64,000 bases of DNA from Pycnococcus provasolii (Eukaryota > Chlorophyta > Pseudoscourfieldiophyceae > Pseudoscourfieldiales). Positions within the stretch are counted from its first letter, which is position 1. Each line of letters begins with the position of its first letter. The notes under the pieces were generated by a model. It was given only the letters and a program-made list of their open reading frames with translations, was not told the origin of the DNA and searched no databases. Where the stretch lies: positions 620,001-684,000 of the forward strand of contig CP150546.1 of NCBI GenBank assembly GCA_049487715.1, in the 5' to 3' direction. Position numbers and translations under genes: made by a program. Of the stretch, positions 57,435 through 64,000 are shown one piece after another.

Positions 57435-60015
57435 CTAGGAGGGTGGTGGGGGCGTGGGGCATGCCATCGACGGGCATCCAGCTGTGGTGAAGAGACCGTC
57501 ATCCACTCCGCAGACTTTTTCGACATTCAGAGGAGTTTCGGTTCCTCCATAGCAATTCCCAAACTGGGGCAACGATCCAGTCACCAACGAACTCAGGTCC
57601 GCGTCGAGCGATGGTTGGTTGATGTCGTCGCCGATGCACACAGAACCTCCATCTTCAAGGTTGGGTGCGCACAGCGTCTGGAGATTGCTGTTGCCTTCAA
57701 CCTGTAAGATTGTAGGAGGGATAGATTGTCAGAGGGAAAAGGGGGATGGAGGGTGGTACGTGAGTTTGGTGTTGTTGTGACGATGAATGTATCTGCTGTG
57801 TGGGAAAAGATGAAAGGAGGTAGATAGTAGACATCGGAGAAGCAAACAGATAGATGGGTGGGGGGGTCGGCGGCGATGACAGGTTGTTGTCACTCGTTGC
57901 GTACCTGAAAAAGAAAACTCGATGTCAGCTTAGGCATGCTGATGCCGAAGAGGTTCTCGTTGTTGCCGATCTGTTGTTGTTTTGTTTGTATTGAATGGTG
58001 GATTGGTGGTAGTGTAAGTTTGGTGTTGTTGTTGTTGTGACGACGATGAATCCATTTGATGACGGGTTGTCACGTACCACGAGGAAATTGGCCACTGTCG
58101 TCAACTCAGAGAGCTTGACGTCGACGAGTTCAGGATTGCCAAACATCTGTTGATTTGTTTGTTGTATGGAAGTTTTGTAAGGAAGAAGAGTGAGTGAGTG
58201 AATTTCACATGCAGCACTTGAGTGATACGATTTGTTATGGAAGAACACACAAAAAACAAGGAATAAAAAGACAAAAGATAGAGTAAGACGTACGACGACG
58301 TTTTCCGCCTCCTTCAGCGCAGACAAGTTCACGCTCGTGAGCATCGGGTTTTCAAAGATCTGTGTGTTTAGAGAGGTGTGTGTTGTATATGTGTCGTTGA
58401 GTGGGTGAGTACATGGTGAGTTTTGTGCAATCAGTTGAAAAGTCAATTTTGAAAGGGATACGTACTTCGACGCTCAGGGTCGAGTTACCCTCAAGACGAG
58501 GCGCGTAGATACTCGTCAAAGAGGCAGAGTCCTCGAACTATGATTGTTGTTATGTATTTGTTGTTTGATGATACGAATGGTTGTTGTGTTGTTGTGAATA
58601 TGTGATTGGTTTGTTAGTGAGGTGCTACCAAATATTTTGTGTGTGTGCTGTCGAAGACACGCCATATTATTGTAGAAGAACATAAGGCAGAGCACGAAGA
58701 AGAAGGAGGAAGGGTCGAAGGGAAAGCAAGTAAGGAGGAGGAGTGCACGTACGAAGAATTCCCCCGCAGGTCCTGTCACCCAGTTGGCGAAGCGAACCTC
58801 CTCAAGAAAAAAGAGTTCTCCAGATCCAAAAACAAAATCCACCTCCTGGGACGAGTCAGTCATGCACGGGAATGACACGACGGTGATGGCAGAAGGATCG
58901 CCGCCGGGAAGACTGCTGATGTCATCCTCGATCTCGTCGAGGGTGATCGTTTCTCCTCCGAATGGCTCACTCTGGCAATTAGTGTAGGCGGTACCACTCA
59001 GGAAGTTGTCGGAAGAATCGCAGGTGCAACCCTCGAAATCTTGCTGAATGATGTCCTTGTGGGGAATGTCACGGTAGTCAATCTTGCTGAATTTGCTCGT
59101 TTCAACGTACGGTGGCTTCCCACAGTCGAGTGCCATGTGGTGTGGAATGCACTTTCCACCCTTTTGATGCGTTTTAAACGTAAGGATGCACTTTTCAGGT
59201 GTAGAATAGCTTCCTCCAAAGTGTCCAGCCATCGTACAAATTGCACTCTTGCGGCTGATATCGTCAATCGCACATACCCACTTTTCATTGTTGTGGTAGT
59301 AATTCGTGAGAGTGAACGTCAAGCCATGCGCTTCTGACTTCGCATAGAAGTATTTATTTTTGGCACCGCCATGGCACCCACCACCACCAGAAGCGTAAGT
59401 GACAGTGTACCAAGTAGCTTCACTCGCATCATGAGGAAGATCTTTTCCCCAGAAGGGAAGACAGTGTTCTTCCTTCTTTACTTCGCAAGGACCAGAGTAG
59501 TAGTCAAACTTGGCATACTTGCGATACTTCCATGTAAACGGCGAGTACCACTTCGGCTTGGGGTAGAACGTGTCGCACGGGTAGTGCTCGTCCTGCTCGT
59601 ACTGCTTCCCATAGTACGGCCCAACTCCATATTTAGAGTCGTACTTGCTGTAGCCGTATCCAGAGTCGTACTTGCTGTATCCAGAGTCGTACTTGCTGTA
59701 TCCAGAGCCGTACTTGCTGTATCCAGAGTCGTATCCAGAGTCGTACTTGTTGTCATTGTACTTGTTGCTGCTGTACTTCCACGTCCACGGCGCCCACCAC
59801 TTGTACTTGGGATAGTAGCCTGATTTGTATTCATCACCGTAGTAGCCTGAGTTGTATTCATCAACGTACTTCGTCGTCTCATAAGTCGTCGTCGTCGAAC
59901 TGTCTGCGCTCACACCACTCACGGCACTTAGCATTACGACGACAGCAAGCAGAGCGACCAGAACTGATGACGCCGTGACGATCGATCGCATGTTCCTGAC
60001 ATTCGTCGTCATCAT
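57435..60015 (-). CDS. Secreted LRR protein with Tyr/Lys/Gly repeats, six exons
   Basis: Model: complement(join(57435..57701,57905..57970,58078..58146,58294..58359,58466..58537,58753..60015)), 600 aa, all introns phase 0. Four donors read GTACGT and one GTACGC; acceptors end CAG or TAG. A signal peptide (MRSIVTASSVLVALLAVVVM region) leads into a low-complexity section of YDSGYSKYGSGYSK-type repeats and two WxPxTWKY blocks, suggesting a cross-linked wall or adhesive protein. A Cys-rich domain follows (about 150-375). The last part consists of LRR-like units of 22-24 aa, each on its own exon: FEDSASLTSIYAPRLEGN, FENPMLTSVNLSALKEAEN, FGNPELVDVKLSELTTVAN, IGNNENLFGISMPKLTSS, VEGNSNLQTLCAPNLED. 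A Cys-rich cap closes the protein. The start at 60015 is the first of two adjacent ATGs. Confidence 0.75.
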
Positions 60016-60517
60016 CTTCGTTACTACCACTATTATGGTATACTGTTTTATATGAGCCAATCAACAAACGCCTGCGCGCTGCCTATCTATCAGGTATGAT
60101 GAATTGATGAGGACCAACCGACCAACGCGTGCAGTGATTGATGAGGACCAATCAATGAACGAGCCAATCAATGAACGAAAGGAGTCAAGGTACCATACAA
60201 GCCTGCAAAAGAAGTAAGCTGCACTACTCCGAACCACCACTGGGCACCACTCACGAACACATGCAGGAGGCGTGACATGTTCAGTTTTTCGCATGAGCCG
60301 GGAATGGCGAACAAATAACGGGCGGAGGGGCCGAGGGTGAAAAGGTCCTTGGGCCAAACAAACTCCCCCTTGTTTTTCACCCACCCTTGGGGGATACACC
60401 GTTGCTTGGTGCATGGCTGGCCTGGCCTGTCCTTTGGGGTCCGGTTTGGGTTTTGGTTTCCCAACGTCCGGACCATCCAACCTCTCGGCACGCACGCCCG
60501 CATGCTGGCTGAAACGG
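60016..60517. other. Upstream region of the LRR gene
   Basis: Contains several near-copies of GAGGACCAATCAATGAACG (about 60108-60180). No gene seen. Confidence 0.45.
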
Positions 60518-60621
60518 CGGGACAAGGATTAAAATAGAAAAGGAGGAGGGATAAAATAGGACATGGACCTAGCGGTGGTTGTGCGTGGGCGGTCGAGGTG
60601 GCCGGTTGTAAGGCATGGACC
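60518..60621 (+). repeat. 104-bp direct repeat, copy B
   Basis: Exact second copy of 54977-55080. Here it is not attached to a polyproline gene. Confidence 0.9.
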
Positions 60622-60932
60622 CTGTATATGGACCCTGTATATATGGGCTGCTCCCATCGGTGTTTCTTGTCCTTGCAGCGGCATACCGCCCCCCCCAGAC
60701 CATTGGGTTGGTCGCTGTGCTGGATTATCCCATCGAGGCCCGTCAGGGGGGGATAATTCAGCACAATGCGGAATTGTGCAAAATGATTCCTTTTCCTGTG
60801 CTGGATTAGTATTTTTCCATCTTGCCGCCGTGCCAATCTCCACCTTCTCCGCCGACCCCGCCGCCGAGTCCACCACCGAGCCCGCCACCTCCGAGCCCGC
60901 CATGGTGGTCAAGATCGTTAGCCGAGCTCGAA

Positions 60933-60999
60933 GAGAAATGGCCAGATTATAGGCCAAAATCGCTGTTTTTGGCCAGATTATAGGTTTTTCCTAACCCTA
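60933..60999 (+). repeat. MULE left terminal inverted repeat
   Basis: 67 bp, exact inverse of 62554-62620. Confidence 0.92.
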
Positions 61000-61069
61000 G
61001 ACCTAACCCTACACCCTAATCCCTAACCCTACACCCTAACCCTAACCCTACACCCTAATCCCTAAAACC
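61000..61069 (+). repeat. Telomere-like CCCTAA tract inside MULE
   Basis: Degenerate CCCTAA/CCCTACA units directly inside the left terminal repeat. Confidence 0.8.
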
Positions 61070-61245
61070 TATAACTTCCGCCCTATCCCCGTTGTCAAGG
61101 GTTGTCCGCTGGGTTCGGATTTAGTCCGTTAACGCCAAAATCGCAATTTGTGTCACCGATCTTGAATGCACATACACGTGGCATGAAAATGAGTCTTTTT
61201 TTTGCGTTGCTTGGTGTCTTTTAAGTCCTAGTAGTAGTGTAAGGT

Positions 61246-61356
61246 GTGTAAGGTGTCTGCGGAGGAGCACGGCACAAGGCGGGAACACCGGGGCGCGCGC
61301 CTTGCGCGCCCCGGTATGGAGCCTTAGGCCGCGCGCACGGAGCAGACACCTTACAC
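61246..61356. repeat. Nested inverted repeat with strong hairpin
   Basis: Outer 15-bp arms (61246-61260 and 61342-61356) enclose a perfect 12-bp GC-rich stem, ACCGGGGCGCGC (61287-61298) with its complement at 61304-61315 and a 5-nt loop. It is downstream of the transposase frame; it may be a terminator-like hairpin or a nested small element. Confidence 0.75.
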
Positions 61357-61472
61357 TACTTACACACCTTACACTACTTACACTCTGACCAGTGGTTAAG
61401 TATGTGGAACTCTGTTACCCCCCTTTTTTTTTGTTACTTTGCCGTTATCATCCCACCCACAATCCTATACTT

Positions 61473-62150
61473 CTACGCGTGTTGCTTCCCCTTGCCCTTC
61501 TTATCGTTCAGCTCCATCGCACCTTTCATGCGCTTGTGCTTCGAAGAAGGTCCCTTCTTCTTCTTCAAGTCGCGTCGCGGCGGCGGTGTGATCTTCCCGT
61601 CTGCTTCGTCCGGCTTCAAGCCAAGCACGTCGCCGTCAATCGACGGCGCGCATACGATGCATGTTGACACGGCTGCAACCGCATTTATGCGCTGGTGGTA
61701 TGCCTTCACATGCAGCGTAGCGAAATCAGCGTAGTCAAAGCCCTTCCCGCGATGCTTTGCTGCAGCAACTTGGTGCGGACACGGCACTCCGTACTGTGAG
61801 TAGATTCCGCACGCGCATTCGAGAGACGTCACGATGTCATCATCCACCGGCATCCGCACTGTCACGGTTTGGACGTCATCGACGACGAGGGCGGTCGTCG
61901 GAGAGGACCACGTGACCTTCAAATGCGCAGCATCTTGGAGGCTCTTCTCCAGCAAAGTCGTCGCACGGTCCAGCAAAATCGATGTCGTATCAGCGCTCAC
62001 GCGCCTATGAAACTCAGCAAGCTGGTTGACGACACGGACGTGCGCCTCTTGAAAAAATCCAAGCGGCGGGAGGAAGCGTGCGCTCTTGCACGTCTTGCTC
62101 ATGGCTGCGTTGATGCTCTCTGCGAACTGACTCGTCACCCTGCCGTGCAA
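61473..62150 (-). pseudogene. MULE transposase, C-terminal fragment
   Basis: About 230 codons resembling the C-terminal third of MuDR transposases: TSQFAESINAAMSK (compare TSNxAESxN), then a SWIM zinc finger ECACGIYSQYGVPCPHQVAAAK (CxC...CxH). The catalytic DDE part is absent: the frame is closed by a stop just upstream of 62150, and only about 400 bp remain before the right terminal repeat. A Lys/Arg-rich tail ends the protein. The copy is probably non-autonomous, unless spliced exons restore a little more. Confidence 0.75.
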
Positions 62151-62553
62151 GGCAACGCCTGCCTCGTTCGCCGCGAAGACAGAGTAACGGCATCATCATC
62201 CTTCTCAGGCACATCAAGTAGGTGAGCTCTTACCTCGCCGAACGCTTCCCAAAACGTCGAAAAGGTTCGGAGCATGACGTGTGATGATGGTGGTACGTGT
62301 TCGTGAGAGAGTCTACTCGGATGATGGGTATGATGCTCACTAACGCTCTTGAGAATGGTGCTGATGATGAACCTTAAGGGGGAAGCGTACAGTCCCAGAA
62401 GGAAGGGGGAAGGGCTGACTGCGTCTTACAAAGGAGGTGCAACGAAACTCTGCTCAGGAGGAGAAGCCGGAGGAGAAGCCGACCTGACGACAGGACCAGA
62501 GGCGAGGCAGGGATCCCTTCCTGGTCGAAACCGCTGGTCCTGTTATTTTATAT

Positions 62554-62620
62554 TAGGGTTAGGAAAAACCTATAATCTGGCCAAAAACAGCGATTTTGGC
62601 CTATAATCTGGCCATTTCTC
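62554..62620 (-). repeat. MULE right terminal inverted repeat
   Basis: 67 bp, exact inverse of the left repeat. Confidence 0.92.
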
Positions 62621-62708
62621 CGAGCTCGAATCGTGAGCCGGGCAGGAGGGGGGAGGCGGATCTTTTTTTGCCTGTGCCAGCACTTTAATCCGCCGGCCAC
62701 TCCCAGAC

Positions 62709-64000
62709 ATGTTCGTCCCACGTGGACGTGGCGGCCTGGGTGGCGCACGGCGCCACCCAGGCCGGAAGGTCTCGTCGTGCCAGCTCGTCAAGATTACTCT
62801 CGCATGTGCGATGGGATGTCTGGTGACGCTCTACGTGCTCAAAGTGGTGTATTCGCTTACCGGCGAGCAAGCTCTGGCACGTGTCTTTGACGACAGTAGC
62901 GGCCGCGATGAACACGTCTCTTCTTACCCGTACGTGCGCGTGCGCGACTTTGATATCTACGAAGGCTCTCCGATGACATTCGATGACCTAGAGATGAACC
63001 CGCCTGTCACCAAAAATGACGTGCTGATCAACGCGACGTACATGTGTCCCGTCTATTCCGGCCCCGGCTTCGACGAAACGAAAGTGGCCTTCACGAAGAA
63101 CGTTCGCGTCGCGAGCGTGAAGACAAGCGACACTACAACAACAACTTCAAGGAATAGGGCGCACTTCCTCGCAATGCCAAAGCCACAACGTGTTGCTCTC
63201 GACTGGGACGATAGCCCATACGCCGCGGCGTCACTAACGAACGCGAACTACCTCCTCAGTCTCGAGCCTGACAGGTTCCTTGCCACCTTCAAGCAGAACG
63301 CAAAAATGCACCCGAAGGCTGCACCGTACGGTGGGTGGGAACACCCGACGTGCGAGCTTCGAGGGCACTTCTTGGGCCACTATTTGTCTGCACTAAGCCA
63401 GCTGGCGGCGTACGGAACGGCGCCAAAGCAGCAAGGCGAGGAGGCGAGGCGGCTCGCCATTTACATCGTTCAGCAGCTGAGTGAAGTTCAGGAGGCGCTT
63501 GGAGAGGACGGCTACCTGTCCGCCTTTCCCAGCGAGTTTCTCGACCGTTTCGACAACCACAAGCCTGTTTGGGCGCCGCTATACACTATCCATAAGCTCC
63601 TGCGCGGGTTGCTGGACGCGTCCCACCTGCTCGGCATTGAGCAAGCGCTGGACGTCGCCGTTGCCTTGGCAGAATACATCAAGGCGCGCGTCGATCGCGT
63701 CATCCAAGAACGAGGCTTCGACTGGCATACAGCATCATTGAACATGGAATATGGAGGAATCAACGAGGTGGCTTACCGTCTTGCTGCTCGCGTGACACGC
63801 AACGCCACGAGGAGACGCGCGCTAGCGGATCTCGGCCAACTGTTCGAGAAGCCGTGCTTTACGGGACGTCTTCTCGCAGATGCGGTTGGCGTTGCGAACG
63901 AAGGACCGAATGGCAAGGATGGTCTCGGCGGATATCACGCGAACACGCACTACCCGATACTGCACGGATCGCAGACACTCGCTGAGTTTTACTCGGAGTT
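62709..64000 (+). CDS. GH127-like glycosidase (beta-L-arabinofuranosidase family), 3' truncated
   Basis: Frame is open from ATG 62709 to the window end (430 codons so far). N-terminus: basic, Gly-rich head, then a signal anchor (VKITLACAMGCLVTLYVLKVVYSL, about 28-51), so probably a type II Golgi/secretory membrane protein. From about residue 165 the GH127/DUF1680 fold begins: LTNANYLLSLEPDRFLATFK, GGWEHPTCELRGHFLGHYLSA, DRFDNHKPVWAPLYTIHKLL, EYGGINEVAYRLAA and GYHANTHYPILHG. This family includes enzymes removing beta-L-arabinofuranose from hydroxyproline-rich glycoproteins. The transposon ends only 79 bp upstream, so its promoter may be disturbed. A 13-bp-stem hairpin (62729-62759) lies within the N-terminal coding sequence. 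Confidence 0.82.
   Translation, partial: MFVPRGRGGLGGARRHPGRKVSSCQLVKITLACAMGCLVTLYVLKVVYSLTGEQALARVFDDSSGRDEHVSSYPYVRVRDFDIYEGSPMTFDDLEMNPPVTKNDVLINATYMCPVYSGPGFDETKVAFTKNVRVASVKTSDTTTTTSRNRAHFLAMPKPQRVALDWDDSPYAAASLTNANYLLSLEPDRFLATFKQNAKMHPKAAPYGGWEHPTCELRGHFLGHYLSALSQLAAYGTAPKQQGEEARRLAIYIVQQLSEVQEALGEDGYLSAFPSEFLDRFDNHKPVWAPLYTIHKLLRGLLDASHLLGIEQALDVAVALAEYIKARVDRVIQERGFDWHTASLNMEYGGINEVAYRLAARVTRNATRRRALADLGQLFEKPCFTGRLLADAVGVANEGPNGKDGLGGYHANTHYPILHGSQTLAEFYSE

Larger units (their letters stand above)
60923..62630. mobile_element. Mutator-like (MULE) DNA transposon
   Basis: Perfect 67-bp terminal inverted repeats at 60933-60999 and 62554-62620, starting GAGAAATGGCC (maize Mu ends start GAGATAAT). 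A 10-bp direct repeat CGAGCTCGAA flanks both ends (60923-60932 and 62621-62630), in the 8-11 bp range of MULE target duplications. Each terminal repeat holds two GGCCAGATTATAGG units and ends CCTAACCCTA. Next to the left repeat is a telomere-like CCCTAA tract (to about 61069). The 1688-bp interior carries a partial transposase on the minus strand. Confidence 0.9.

Noticed and set aside
1-64000. CRISPR arrays, bacterial operons or phage genes
   Set aside because: No regularly spaced repeats with unique spacers and no prokaryotic gene organisation; introns and plastid presequences show nuclear eukaryotic DNA.

Overview
The window is nuclear DNA of a compact-genome green alga (Viridiplantae, most likely a chlorophyte or prasinophyte). 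Evidence: chloroplast-targeted photosynthetic proteins (a nuclear PsbM with plastid presequence, a 15-kDa thylakoid-lumen protein, a plastid fatty acid desaturase), a soluble starch synthase, a plant group A bZIP factor, an extensin-like polyproline protein, spliceosomal GT-AG introns, and TGTAA polyadenylation-type signals just after many stop codons. I cannot name the species. Genes are dense, on both strands, and mostly intronless. Six genes contain introns I can place.

Layout. 0-11 kb: plastid desaturase (-), TFIIF-alpha (+), an acidic unknown protein (+), a peroxisomal sarcosine/pipecolate-oxidase-like flavoenzyme (-), two-exon nuclear psbM (-), a two-exon unknown protein (+), and a DCC thiol-oxidoreductase convergent with it (-). 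12-21 kb: Atg22-like transporter (-), group A bZIP (+), a three-helix membrane protein (-), a 1.9-kb gene-poor stretch, and two unknown proteins. 22-25 kb: divergent ribosomal protein genes uL10/P0 (-) and uL1/L10a (+), then a Bet1-like SNARE (-). 25.5-34 kb: nucleotide-sugar epimerase, a secreted Cys-rich protein, golgin-84-like protein, an alpha/beta-hydrolase-like protein (-), and a plastid small membrane protein (-). 34-44 kb: a triple-repeat protein, a candidate TTAA-type MITE, a two-exon SLC43-like transporter, a 1174-aa coiled-coil protein, the lumen protein (-), and a seven-blade RCC1-like propeller (-). 44.6-51 kb: a TYW5-like cupin fused to a complete aldo-keto reductase, a secreted esterase-like protein (-), and starch synthase. 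51.8-64 kb: a beta-propeller/polyproline cell-surface protein, a rhodanese-RRM fusion, a six-exon secreted LRR protein (-), a Mutator-like transposon, and a truncated membrane-anchored GH127-like glycosidase.

The genes are not an operon; they are ordinary housekeeping, plastid and secretory genes. The parts most worth a second look are the cupin-AKR fusion, nuclear psbM with a bipartite presequence, P0 without its acidic tail, the one-exon-per-LRR gene with similar introns, the transposon with 67-bp terminal inverted repeats, a 104-bp exact repeat that supplies the apparent 5' end of the rhodanese ORF, and frequent telomere-like TTAGGG tracts close upstream of start codons.
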